Below are positions 19,322 to 28,361 of a stretch of DNA of 64,000 bases, in pieces. The number at the start of each line of letters is the position of its first letter. The first letter of the stretch is position 1. The notes under the pieces are model-generated. The model did not search any database. It had not been told where the DNA came from and worked only from the letters and a program-made list of their open reading frames with translations. This DNA comes from Rohdeia sp041398665 (GTDB lineage Bacteria; Planctomycetota; UBA1135; GCA-002686595): NCBI GenBank assembly GCA_041398665.1, contig JAWKUH010000022.1:24200-88199 (forward strand), written 5' to 3'. The position numbers and the translations under genes are program-made.

Positions 19322-20305
19322 ATGGGCCTCCTCTCCTTCCTGGGCTCGCGCGCGGAACGCCCGTCGCTCCAGCTCTACGGCAAGTTGCCGATCGCCAAGG
19401 ACTACCTGCGGGTGGGCTGCGGGGAGGGGAGCGGACGGGCGTTGCGCGAGTGGCTCGACGGGACCTTCGGGTCGACACGTGAGGGCGGCCGTCCGCTCGT
19501 CCTCTCCGAGGGCCTGCGCTTCTTCGGACAGGGCGAGGACGGTCCGCTGCAGGGTGCGATCGAACCGAGCACCGACGCGGGCGGGCACCGGACGTTCCCC
19601 TTCGTCGTGTTCGTCGAGCGGCGCGCGCAGCGACTGGCGAAGGACGTCGACGAGGGCGTGCTCGTCGAGGCCGAACGCGTCTGGCGACTGCTCCGCACGG
19701 TGCGCGACGAGTGTTGCGCGGCGACGGACGGCATGCAGCTCCTCGCGCGCCAGCGCGGTCGCGAGTTCGACCTGACGCAGGACGACTCCGCGCTGTTCGA
19801 TACGAACGACTTCGACGTCTGGATCGAGACGCTGTGGCCGGACGAGGGGCGGGCCGGTCTCGACGACGTGCTCGCCGGCGTCGCGGACGTCGCCGCGCGG
19901 CGACCGAACGGACCGTTCCGTCTGCCGCTCGTGCGCGAGTGCCCGATGCGCGAACAGGTGGTGGGCTGGATCCGCGCGCTCCGCGTGCTCGGCGCCCTCA
20001 CCGATTCGAAGGTGCCGACGGTCTACTTCCCCGGTCGTTCGATGGTCGCCTCGATCGAGCCGGCGTGCGCCGTCCTCGGCGGTCGCCCGCTCGGGGCCCG
20101 CGAGGTCGACTGGATCGTCGCCGGCCCGGACGAGGACCTCGGCGAGGGCGACTTCGCGTCGGGCTCCCGCGGCCCGTCGAGCGCGGACTCGGAGGAGGGC
20201 GGAGCGCCGGAACGCTTCCTCACCGCTCTCACCGGTGCCGCCGGGCGGTCCGTCGTGCCTCGGGCTGAACCGCCCGCCTATCCCCGTCTCCCCCCTTCCG
20301 GTTAG
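19322..20305 (+). CDS. tagF: T6SS accessory protein TagF (ImpM/DUF2094)
   Basis: 327 residues; the ATG lies 5 bp after tssM. The TagF signature is at the N-terminus: LQLYGKLPIAKDYLRVGC followed by a WLDGTFG segment, then GHRTFPFVVFVERR. The C-terminal 120 residues hold VVGWIRALRVLGALTDSKVP and TVYFPGRSMV, which fit the family's second half, and a low-complexity tail. In other bacteria TagF represses T6SS post-translationally by binding the FHA protein; a kinase and an FHA protein are present here. Confidence 0.75.
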   Translation: MGLLSFLGSRAERPSLQLYGKLPIAKDYLRVGCGEGSGRALREWLDGTFGSTREGGRPLVLSEGLRFFGQGEDGPLQGAIEPSTDAGGHRTFPFVVFVERRAQRLAKDVDEGVLVEAERVWRLLRTVRDECCAATDGMQLLARQRGREFDLTQDDSALFDTNDFDVWIETLWPDEGRAGLDDVLAGVADVAARRPNGPFRLPLVRECPMREQVVGWIRALRVLGALTDSKVPTVYFPGRSMVASIEPACAVLGGRPLGAREVDWIVAGPDEDLGEGDFASGSRGPSSADSEEGGAPERFLTALTGAAGRSVVPRAEPPAYPRLPPSG

Positions 20306-20308
20306 AGT
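20303..20308 (+). promoter_or_regulatory. Possible -10 hexamer TAGAGT
   Basis: Overlaps the tagF stop and sits 104 bp before the tssA ATG, in the only sizeable gap of this part of the operon. It could drive a second transcript starting at tssA. Confidence 0.3.
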
Positions 20309-20411
20309 GATCGGGTTCCCGCGGACCCCCCGACGCGCGACGCCGGTGGTCCGTCCCGAGAGCCCGGCCTCCCCCCACGACACCGACGTCCCCGCCGTCG
20401 GGAACGAACCG

Positions 20412-21523
20412 ATGCTCGACACGGAAGCGCTGCTGCGACCGATCAGCGACGAAGCGCCCGCCGGTGCGAACCTGCGCGACGACCCGTCGTCCGGCGCCGC
20501 CTACTACGAGATCAAGGACGCGCGCAACGCGGCGCGCGCGGTCGAGCGGGCGGCCCGGACGGCCGACGACCCGAGCACCGCGCCGCAGGCCGACTGGTCG
20601 CCGATCCTCGAGCTCGCACCCGCGATCCTCGCCGAGAAGTCGAAGGACCTCGAGGTGGCGGCGTGGTTGCTCGAAGCCCTCGTGCGCGAGCGCGGCTACG
20701 GCGGCCTCGCCGACGGCTTCGAACTCGTCCGCGGGCTGGTCGTGAACTTCTGGGACCACCTGCACCCGATGCCGGACGAGGACGGGATGCTGACGCGCGT
20801 CGCACCGCTCACCGGTCTCAACGGCGACGACTCCGAGGGCACGCTCATCGTGCCGATCGGCATGGTGCCGCTGCTCGAGGACGAGCTCGGCGAACTCGGT
20901 CCCTGGCACTTCCGCTCCGCGCGCGACCTCCAGGCGGTCACCGATCCCGAGGTGCGTCAGCGGCGCATCGAGTCGGGCGCGGTCCCGATGGAGCGTTTCG
21001 ACGCCGCACTGCTCGGCGTCGACGCCGCGCACCTCTACGCGGCGATGGACGACCTCGAACGCGCGATCGCCGGGTTCGCGGCGCTGTGCGACGCGCTCGA
21101 CGAGCGCTGCGGCCGCGACGGTCCTCCCGTCTCGAACATCCGGCACGCGCTCGAGGAGTCGCTGGACTGCCTCAAGTTCCTGACGCGCGACCTGCCGCGC
21201 CCCGCCGAGGGCGGCGGCGCCTCCGACTCGCCGGCCGCGGCCGCACTCCGACGGCCGCCGCAGCGTCCGCCCCCGCGCCGCCCGGCGTCATCGCGTCGCG
21301 CGCCGACGCGCTCGAGGCGCTCAAGAAGATCCGCGACTACTACCGCAAGTCCGAGCCGCACTCGCCCTTGCCGTACCTGTTCGACCAGGCTCTGCGCTGG
21401 GCGCAGATGCCGCTCCACCAACTCGTCGGCGAGCTGATCCCCGACGCCGACGCCCTGTCCGCCTTCAAGCTGCGCACCGGCATGCCGGTGCACGCCGCCG
21501 GCGAGGGGAACGACGACGAGTAG
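20412..21523 (+). CDS. tssA: T6SS protein TssA (ImpA family), one frameshift
   Basis: Starts MLDTEALLRPISDEAPAGAN, the ImpA N-terminal signature (P-I-S-x-x-x-P-x-G-x-x-L-R-x-D). The ImpA_N domain continues through DWSPILELAPAILAEKSKDL, LLEALVRERGYGGLADGFEL and FWDHLHPMPDEDG. The frame shifts by one base at about 21240-21290 in an Ala/Pro linker. The C-terminus, SRADALEALKKIRDYYRKSE, PHSPLPYLFDQALRWAQMPL and the LIPD motif, is read in the second frame to 21523. TssA primes and caps sheath/tube growth. The short C-terminal domain places it among the compact TssA proteins. Confidence 0.85.
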
Positions 21524-21596
21524 GAACGCGCCGGGACGCTGACCGCGGCCCGCGTCCCGGGCGCACGAGACCACACCACCGAGACGAGAATCGCTC

Positions 21597-22169
21597 ATGG
21601 CAAGCATCCACAACAAGCTCGAGCGGGTCCGCAAGCCCCGCGTCCACCTGGTCTACGAGGTCGAGACCGGAGGCGCCGCCGTCAAACGCGAGCTGCCCTT
21701 CGTCGTCGGCGTCATGGGGGACTTCTCCGGCAATCCGGCCGAGCCCCTGAAGCCGCTGCGCGACCGCAAGTTCACGCAGATCGACCGCGACAACTTCAAC
21801 GACGTGCTCGCGAGCATGGCGCCGGAGCTGAACCTGCGCGTGGAGAACACGCTCGCGGGGGACGGCACCGAGATGGCCGTGCAGCTGCAGTTCAAGTCGA
21901 TGGAGGACTTCCAACCCGCGAAGATCGCGAACCAGATCGAGCCGCTCCGCAAGCTCCTCGAGACGCGCAACCGCCTCGGCGACCTGATCGCCAAGGCCGA
22001 CCGTTCGACCGATCTCGAGAGTCTCCTCGAGAACGTCCTGCAGGACCCCGACGCGATGAAGAAGCTCTCCACCGAGCTCGGACTCGACATGTCGGGCGGC
22101 GGCGAGGGCGGCGACGCCCCTCCGGAGGTGGTGGTGACCAGGACGCGCCGCAGGGCGACAACCGAGTGA
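21597..22169 (+). CDS. tssB: T6SS sheath small subunit TssB (VipA)
   Basis: 190 residues. Family hallmarks are the N-terminal VRKPRVHLVYEVETGG, ELPFVVGVMGDFSG, the loop LRDRKFTQIDRDNFNDVLA, and LQFKSMEDFQPAKIANQI. The C-terminal helix LESLLENVLQDPDAMKKL is the region that contacts TssC. TssB and TssC form the contractile sheath. A GAGG-type ribosome site is weak; the next gene follows after 18 bp. Confidence 0.93.
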   Translation: MASIHNKLERVRKPRVHLVYEVETGGAAVKRELPFVVGVMGDFSGNPAEPLKPLRDRKFTQIDRDNFNDVLASMAPELNLRVENTLAGDGTEMAVQLQFKSMEDFQPAKIANQIEPLRKLLETRNRLGDLIAKADRSTDLESLLENVLQDPDAMKKLSTELGLDMSGGGEGGDAPPEVVVTRTRRRATTE

Positions 22170-22187
22170 CGAGCGAGGAGCACACCG

Positions 22188-23684
22188 ATGTCCGACGCTG
22201 AAAAGGAAACCCAGGCACAGGCCGCAGCGAGCCACGCCGAAGCCGGCTCGAGTCTTCTCGAACAGGCGATCTCGGCGACGAAGCAGACCGAGCGTTCGCG
22301 TGCCGAGGAGCTGCTCAAGACGCTCACCGAGGAGGCTCTCGCCGGGACGGTCACGTTCAGCAAGAACCTCACGAAGTCGCTCAACGAGGCGATCGCCGCC
22401 ATCGACACCAAGGTGTCGGAGCAGCTGAGCGTCATCATGCACACCCCCGAGTTCCTGAAGCTCGAGGGATCGTGGCGCGGACTCCAGTACCTCGTCATGC
22501 AGAGCGAGACCGGCTCGTCGCTCAAGCTGAAGGTCCTCAACCTCAGCAAGAACGAGCTCTTCAAGGACCTCGACCGCGCGGTCGAGTTCGACCAGAGCCA
22601 GGTCTTCAAGAAGCTCTACGAGAACGAGTTCGGCACCGCCGGCGGAGAGCCCTACGGCGCGTTCGTCGGTGACTACGAGTTCACCAACCACCCCAACGAC
22701 ATCCAGCTCATCGAGCAGATGTCCAACGTGGCGGCGGCCTGCTTCGCGCCCTTCATCACGTCGCCGGCCCCGCAGATGTTCGGGTTCGAGTCGTGGGAGG
22801 AGCTGTCGAAGCCCCGCGACCTCGAGAAGATCTTCGAGTCGAAGGAGTACGTGAAGTGGCGCGCGTTCCGCGACACCGACGACTCCCGCTTCGTCACGAT
22901 GGTCATGCCGAGGACGCTCGCGCGCCTGCCCTACGGCAAGAACACGAACCCGATCGACGAGTTCGCGTTCGAGGAGGTCGAGCAGGATCCGTCGGGCGTC
23001 GCCAGGGCGACGAACCACAACGAGTACTGCTGGATGAACGCCGCCTACGTGATGGGCGCGGTGATGACGCGCGCCTTCGCCGAGACGAGCTTCTGCACCG
23101 CGATCCGCGGCGCGGAGGGCGGCGGCAAGGTCGAGGGTCTGCCGACGCACCTCTTCAAGAGCGACGACGGCGACGCCGACATCAAGTGCCCGACCGAGGT
23201 GGGGATCACCGACCGTCGCGAGGCGGAGCTGTCGAAGCTCGGCTTCCTCCCGCTGTGCCACTACAAGAACACGGACTACGCGGTGTTCTTCGGCGGCCAG
23301 ACGACGCAGAAGCCGAAGAAGTACGACAACCCCGACGCCACGGCGAACGCGGCCATCTCGGCGCGTCTGCCCGCGATCATGGCGACGTCGCGCTTCGCGC
23401 ACTACCTCAAGGTGATGGGGCGCGACAAGATCGGCTCCTTCATGGAGGCGAAGGACTGCTCGCTGTGGCTCAGCAACTGGATCAAGAACTACATCAACGC
23501 CGATCCGGGCTCGAGCCAGAAGATGCGCGCGAAGTACCCGCTGCACGAAGCGCAGATCGAGGTGAAGGAGATCCCGGGATCGCCGGGTTCGTACCACGCG
23601 GTCGCCCACCTGCGCCCGTGGCTCCAGATGGAGGAACTCACCGCTTCGCTGCGCCTCGTGGCGAAGATCCCGGAGAAGAAGTGA
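22188..23684 (+). CDS. tssC: T6SS sheath large subunit TssC (VipB)
   Basis: 498 residues, standard length. Hallmarks: VSEQLSVIMHTPEFLKLEGS, WRGLQYLV, VEFDQSQVFKKLYENEFGT, GEPYGAFVGDYEF, VAAACFAPFITSPAPQMFG, and LPYGKNTNPIDEFAFEE. The C-terminus has MGRDKIGSFMEAKDCSLWL and RPWLQMEELTASLRLVAKIP. The ribosome site GAGGAG lies 7 bp before the ATG. Partner of TssB in the sheath. Confidence 0.95.
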   Translation: MSDAEKETQAQAAASHAEAGSSLLEQAISATKQTERSRAEELLKTLTEEALAGTVTFSKNLTKSLNEAIAAIDTKVSEQLSVIMHTPEFLKLEGSWRGLQYLVMQSETGSSLKLKVLNLSKNELFKDLDRAVEFDQSQVFKKLYENEFGTAGGEPYGAFVGDYEFTNHPNDIQLIEQMSNVAAACFAPFITSPAPQMFGFESWEELSKPRDLEKIFESKEYVKWRAFRDTDDSRFVTMVMPRTLARLPYGKNTNPIDEFAFEEVEQDPSGVARATNHNEYCWMNAAYVMGAVMTRAFAETSFCTAIRGAEGGGKVEGLPTHLFKSDDGDADIKCPTEVGITDRREAELSKLGFLPLCHYKNTDYAVFFGGQTTQKPKKYDNPDATANAAISARLPAIMATSRFAHYLKVMGRDKIGSFMEAKDCSLWLSNWIKNYINADPGSSQKMRAKYPLHEAQIEVKEIPGSPGSYHAVAHLRPWLQMEELTASLRLVAKIPEKK

Positions 23685-23738
23685 CCTCGACGGACGGGCG
23701 GCGCGCGAAGGCGTGCGCGCCGCCCCGTCCTCCGTCCC

Positions 23739-25223
23739 ATGACCACCGAGCACTGGTTGGACGCGCTGGTCGCGCAGACCGTCCAGTGCAGCGATCGGCC
23801 GCCGTTCCGACTCGACGCGTTCCTGTCCGAACCGCGGGCGGGTCGCGCCGCGGCGATCTGGCTCGGCCTCGGACCGGGCGACGCGGCGCCCTCGCGCGAC
23901 GAGATCGTCTCGTCGCTGCTGCAGGACGTGGCGGCCATCGACGACCTCGTCGAGCGGCAGCTCAACGCGATCCTGCACCACCCGGAGTTCCAGCGCCTCG
24001 AGGCGACCTGGCGTGGGCTCGAGATGCTGCTCGGCACGATCCCCGCCGACGCGGGCATCAAGGTGCGCGTCCTCGACGCGTCCTGGGCCGACGTGGCGCG
24101 CGACGCCGACCGCGCGATCGAGTTCGACCAGAGCCAGCTCTTCAAGAAGGTCTACAGCGCGGAGTTCGGGATGCCGGGCGGCGAGCCCTACGGCGTCCTG
24201 ATCGGCGACTACCACGTCGCGCACCGACCGCGGGACGACCAGCGCGTCGACGACCTGCGGACGCTGCGGAGCGTCGCCCAGGTCGCGGCCGCCGCCTTCG
24301 CGCCGTTCGTCGTCGGCGCGCACCCCTCGCTCTTCGGCTTCGACTCGTTCCGCGAGCTGGAGCGGGCGGGCGACCTCGAACGCATCTTCCGCTCGACGGA
24401 GTACGTCGGGTGGCGATCGCTGCGCGAGGAGGAGGACACGCGCTTCGTCGCGCTCGCCCTCCCGCGGATCCTCCTGCGCGGGCCCTACGTGCACGACCCG
24501 GACCGACGCGACGGGTTCCCGTTCACCGAGCGCTGCACCGAGCACGAGCACTACCTGTGGGGCAACGCCGCCTTCGCCCTCGGTGCGACGATCGCCGGCT
24601 CGTACGCGCGGTGGGGCTGGCTCGCCGACATCCGCGGCGTGCGGCGCGACGAGGCGACGGGCGGGCTCTTCCAGGAGTTCCCGACGCTCGACCACGGGAC
24701 CGACGCGCCCGGCGTCGCCGTCCGGTTCGCGACGGAGGTCGTCGTGTCGGACACGCGCGACCGGGAGCTCGGGCAGCACGGGTTCGTCCCGCTCTGCGCC
24801 ACGCGGGACGACGACAGTGCGGCCTTCTACACCACGGTCTCGCTCCACCGGCCGCCGAAGTTCCAGGACGCGGACGCGACGGCGAACGCGAAGCTCGGGG
24901 CGCTGCTTCAGTACGTCCTGTGCGTGTCGCGCATCGCGCACTACATCAAGGTCATCAGTCGCGACATCACGGGGTCGCTGGTGAGCATCCGCCAGCTCGA
25001 GCGTCGACTCCAGGACTGGTTGCGATCGATCACGATCGCCTCGGACTCGGCCACCGACGAGATCCAGGCGCGATTCCCGTTGCGGGAGGGCGACGTGAGC
25101 GTCCGGGAGATTCCCGGTCGTCCCGGGTGCTACACCTCCGTGTTCCACCTCCGCCCGCACTTCCAGCTCGACAACCTCACCTCGTCGATCCGACTCGTCT
25201 CGGAGATCATCACGGACCGCTGA
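23739..25223 (+). CDS. Second TssC-family protein (ImpD-like TssC paralogue)
   Basis: 494 residues, plainly homologous to the preceding TssC: VERQLNAILHHPEFQRLEAT, WRGLEMLLG, AIEFDQSQLFKKVYSAEFGM, GEPYGVLIGDYHVAH, ending FQLDNLTSSIRLVSEI. The N-terminus differs, with an extra segment starting MTTEHWLDALVAQTV, and the helix in LPRILLRGPYVHDPDRRDGF is diverged. Tandem TssC genes (ImpC/ImpD) occur in imp-type loci of Rhizobiales and relatives. The second copy may make special sheath rings or act in baseplate attachment; that role is inferred. Spacing to TssC is 54 bp. Confidence 0.85.
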   Translation: MTTEHWLDALVAQTVQCSDRPPFRLDAFLSEPRAGRAAAIWLGLGPGDAAPSRDEIVSSLLQDVAAIDDLVERQLNAILHHPEFQRLEATWRGLEMLLGTIPADAGIKVRVLDASWADVARDADRAIEFDQSQLFKKVYSAEFGMPGGEPYGVLIGDYHVAHRPRDDQRVDDLRTLRSVAQVAAAAFAPFVVGAHPSLFGFDSFRELERAGDLERIFRSTEYVGWRSLREEEDTRFVALALPRILLRGPYVHDPDRRDGFPFTERCTEHEHYLWGNAAFALGATIAGSYARWGWLADIRGVRRDEATGGLFQEFPTLDHGTDAPGVAVRFATEVVVSDTRDRELGQHGFVPLCATRDDDSAAFYTTVSLHRPPKFQDADATANAKLGALLQYVLCVSRIAHYIKVISRDITGSLVSIRQLERRLQDWLRSITIASDSATDEIQARFPLREGDVSVREIPGRPGCYTSVFHLRPHFQLDNLTSSIRLVSEIITDR

Positions 25224-25233
25224 ACGGAACCTC

Positions 25234-26037
25234 ATGAACGCCCAGGACCTCTACCGCTCCGGTGATCTCACCGGCGCGATCGCCAACCTGAACGACACCG
25301 TCCGGTCGAAGCCCACGGAGGTGACGACGCGTTCGTTCCTGGCCGAGCTGCTCTGCGTCGCGGGCAACCTCGAACGCGCGGACTCGCAGCTCGAGACGAT
25401 CGAGAAGATCGACTCGAAGGTGGGTCCCGCGCTAGGTCTGATCCGACAGCTCGTCCGCGCCGAGAAGTCGCGGCAGGAGGTCTTCACGGCGGGCCGCGCT
25501 CCGGAGTTCCTCGGGAACCCGCCGGCGCACGTCGAGGGCAGGTTGCGCGCGCTCGTCGCGTTCCGCGCGGGCGACCTCGGCGCGACGGGACAGGAGCTCG
25601 GCGCCGCCGAGGAGGCGCGCCCCTCCGTCGCGGGTACCTGCGACGGGAACCGCTTCGACGACTTCCGCGACCTCGACGACCTGTTCGGCGGCTTCCTCGA
25701 GGTCCTCACGAGCACCGGCAAGTACATGTGGGTCCCGACGGAGCGCGTCGTCTCCGTGGAGTTCGACGCACCGGAGCAGCCGCTCGACCTCCTCTGGCGT
25801 CCCGCGCGCATGGAGGTGCGCGACGGACCCGAGGGCAAGGTCTTCCTCCCGACGATCTACCCGGGCGGCGGCGACGCGGCGGACGACGCGTCGCGACTCG
25901 GGCGACGCACCGACTGGATCGAGGTCGGAGCCGGCGACGCGGTGCGCGGCGTCGGACTGCGCACCTTCATCGTCGGCGACGAGGCGCGCACGATCCTCGA
26001 GATCGAGAAGCTCGAGTTCGACCAGGTCGGAGCATGA
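25234..26037 (+). CDS. tagJ: T6SS accessory protein TagJ (ImpE/SciE)
   Basis: 267 residues. An N-terminal TPR-like part (LYRSGDLTGAIANLNDTVRS, LAELLCVAGNLERADSQLET) is followed by the ImpE core: DGNRFDDFRDLDDLFGGFLE, GKYMWVPTERVVSVEF, PLDLLWRPARMEVRDGPEGK and FLPTIYPG. In other systems TagJ binds the TssB N-terminus and modulates ClpV-driven sheath recycling. It lies between the sheath genes and tssE. The stop overlaps the tssE start. Confidence 0.88.
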   Translation: MNAQDLYRSGDLTGAIANLNDTVRSKPTEVTTRSFLAELLCVAGNLERADSQLETIEKIDSKVGPALGLIRQLVRAEKSRQEVFTAGRAPEFLGNPPAHVEGRLRALVAFRAGDLGATGQELGAAEEARPSVAGTCDGNRFDDFRDLDDLFGGFLEVLTSTGKYMWVPTERVVSVEFDAPEQPLDLLWRPARMEVRDGPEGKVFLPTIYPGGGDAADDASRLGRRTDWIEVGAGDAVRGVGLRTFIVGDEARTILEIEKLEFDQVGA

Positions 26038-26519
26038 GCGCCTCCGCCGATGCACGCCCCGAGCTCCCTTCGGTGCTCGACCGGCTGATCGACGACGACC
26101 CGCAGAGCCAGGGCGAACGGCCGCTCACCGTCAAGGAGATGGCCGCCGAGCTGCGCCGCGCCGTCCGCCGCGACCTCGAGGAACTCCTCAACACCCGACT
26201 GCGGCCGCGCACGGTCGCCCCGGAGCTCGAGGTCGTCGCCGCGTCCAGCTACGAGTACGGCGTTCCGGACGTCAGCGCCGCGAACCTGTCCACGAAGGCG
26301 AGTCGGAAGAAGTACCTGAAGGCGCTCGAGGAGATCATCCGGCGCCACGAACCGCGCGTCTCCTCGGTCAAGGTCGTGCCGGTGGAGGACGGGCGCGTCG
26401 CCGACCGTGCGCTCCGCTTCCGCATCGACGCCGTGCTGCGCACCGAGCCGTTGCCCGAGTCGGTCCTCTACGACTCGGACGTGGACATCTTCACCCGACA
26501 GGTCAGCATCGCGGACTGA
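26034..26519 (+). CDS. tssE: T6SS baseplate protein TssE (gp25-like)
   Basis: 161 residues. SVLDRLIDDDP at the start, ELRRAVRRDLEELLNTRLR, the gp25 motif SYEYGVPDVSAAN, and the end FRIDAVLRTEPLPESVLYDS match TssE/T4 gp25. It nucleates the sheath on the baseplate. The ATG overlaps the tagJ stop. Confidence 0.9.
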   Translation: MSASADARPELPSVLDRLIDDDPQSQGERPLTVKEMAAELRRAVRRDLEELLNTRLRPRTVAPELEVVAASSYEYGVPDVSAANLSTKASRKKYLKALEEIIRRHEPRVSSVKVVPVEDGRVADRALRFRIDAVLRTEPLPESVLYDSDVDIFTRQVSIAD

Positions 26520-26537
26520 CGCGGGACGAGGAGCCGA

Positions 26538-28361
26538 ATGGACGACGAACTGCTCAAGGCCTACGACCAGGAACTCGGTCAGCTCCGGCGCGCCGGCGAA
26601 CGCTTCGCGCGAGCGCACCCCAAGATCGCCGGGCGCCTCCGCCTCGGTCCGGACCAGCTCGAGGACCCGCACGTCTCGCGTCTCGTCGAGTCCGTCGCCT
26701 TCCTCAACGCGCGGATCCGGCGCAAGCTCGACGACGACTTCCCCGAGCTGACGGACTCGATCCTCGGGGTCCTCTCGCCGTACTTCCTGGCGCCGATCCC
26801 GTCGATGTCGATCGTGCAGTTCGAGTGCGCTCCCGACCTGACGGCGCCCGTCGTCGTCGAGCGCGGTACGAGCCTCGTCACGGACTCGACCTACGGCGAG
26901 CCGTGCCGCTACCGCACGGCCTACGAGACCGAGGTGCACCCGATCCGCGTCGCCGGCGCGTCGCTCTCGGGGCCTCCGTTCGACGCGCCGTCGACGCCCC
27001 GTTCGGGGAGCTGCGGCGGCGTGCTGCACGTCGAGCTGAGGTCGGCCGACGAGTCGGTGAGCATCGGCTCGCTCGCACCGGAGCGGCTGCGCTTCTTCCT
27101 CCACGGCGAATTCCGCCACGCCGTCCGGCTGTACGAGCTGTTGCTCAACGACCTCGTCGAGGTCGCGGTCGCGGCGACGACGAAGGAGCGCGGCCCGACC
27201 GTGCTCCCCGCCGAGGCCGTGCGCCCCGTCGGTTTCGAGGTGGGGGAGGAGGTGCTGCCCGACGGGACGCGCTCGCACCCGGAGTACCGGATGCTCTGCG
27301 AGTACTTCGCGTTCCCGCAGAAGTTCTTGTTCGTCGACCTCGAGGGCCTCGACCTGTCGAAGTACGGCGAGGTCGTCCACCTCTTCTTCTACCTGCGGCG
27401 CACCGAGAAGGACCTGGAACCGCTCGTCCGACCCGAGACGTTCCGGTTGGGCTGCACGCCCGTCGTGAACCTGTTCGAGCGCGACGCCGAGCCCGTGCGG
27501 CTCGACGGGACCCGCGCCGAGTACCACCTCGTCGCCGACGCGCGCCACGAGCTCGAGACCGAGATCTACTCGATCGACACGGTGCACGCGTCGTCGCGCG
27601 AGACCGGTCGCCGCGAGTTCCAGCCGTTCTACGGGCTCGACCATTCGCTCGACGCGGACGGAGCGGCGCTCTACTGGCACGCGGTCCGGCGCGAGACGCC
27701 TCGCGGCGAGGACAAGATCGACCGCGGCACCGAGATGTTCGTCTCGATCGTCGACGGTTCCGGCGACCCCGGCGGACCCTCCGAGGGCATCCTCGAGAGT
27801 CGCGTGACGTGCCTCAACCGCAACCAGCCCTCGAAGCTCCCGTTCGGCGGCGGCCACCCCCGCGTGTCGTTCGCGAAGGGCGGAGGCGCCATCACCTCGA
27901 TCGAGTGTCTGACGCCGCCGACCCAGACGGTGCGCCCGCGCCGCGGGCGCGGTGCGCTCTGGCGGCTCGTGTCGATGCTGGCGCTGCACCACAACTCGCT
28001 CGCGGGCGACGAGTCGTCGGTGCAGCACCTGCGCGAGTGCCTGCGGCTCTTCGAGTCCGTCGCCGCGTCGGAGACGCGGTCGGCTCCCGAGTCGATCGTG
28101 GCGGTCACCGGGCGCCCCAGCGTCGGGCGCGTCGTCGTCGACGGACAGCCCGGGTTCTGCCGCGGCCTCGAGGTCTCGGTCGTCCTCGACGAGGACCGCC
28201 TGCGCGCCACCGGCGTGTTCCTGTTCGCCACGGTGCTCGAGCGGTTCTTCGCCGGGCTCTGCACCATCAACTCGTTCGTGCGCACCGTCGCCTCGACGTC
28301 GGTGCGCGGCAAGGTCCTCAGACGATGGCCCCCTCGGAGCGGAAGCCGGATCCTCCTCTGA
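26538..28361 (+). CDS. tssF: T6SS baseplate protein TssF
   Basis: 607 residues, normal length. The N-terminal signature is DELLKAYDQELGQLRRAGER with FARAHPKIAGRL. Typical motifs follow: DPHVSRLVESVAFLNARIRR, LDDDFPELTDSILGVLSPYF, PSMSIVQFECAPDL, and, near the end, GVFLFATVLERFFAGLCTIN and SFVRT. The ribosome site GAGGAG is well placed. TssF pairs with TssG in the wedge. The 3' end overlaps tssG by 37 bp. Confidence 0.92.
   Translation: MDDELLKAYDQELGQLRRAGERFARAHPKIAGRLRLGPDQLEDPHVSRLVESVAFLNARIRRKLDDDFPELTDSILGVLSPYFLAPIPSMSIVQFECAPDLTAPVVVERGTSLVTDSTYGEPCRYRTAYETEVHPIRVAGASLSGPPFDAPSTPRSGSCGGVLHVELRSADESVSIGSLAPERLRFFLHGEFRHAVRLYELLLNDLVEVAVAATTKERGPTVLPAEAVRPVGFEVGEEVLPDGTRSHPEYRMLCEYFAFPQKFLFVDLEGLDLSKYGEVVHLFFYLRRTEKDLEPLVRPETFRLGCTPVVNLFERDAEPVRLDGTRAEYHLVADARHELETEIYSIDTVHASSRETGRREFQPFYGLDHSLDADGAALYWHAVRRETPRGEDKIDRGTEMFVSIVDGSGDPGGPSEGILESRVTCLNRNQPSKLPFGGGHPRVSFAKGGGAITSIECLTPPTQTVRPRRGRGALWRLVSMLALHHNSLAGDESSVQHLRECLRLFESVAASETRSAPESIVAVTGRPSVGRVVVDGQPGFCRGLEVSVVLDEDRLRATGVFLFATVLERFFAGLCTINSFVRTVASTSVRGKVLRRWPPRSGSRILL

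Noticed and set aside
14367..19478. A 1,703-codon open frame on the minus strand opposite tssM, and similar long minus-strand frames opposite other genes
   Set aside because: Arg/Glu/Leu-rich translations without motifs. They mirror well-supported genes and come from the high GC content.
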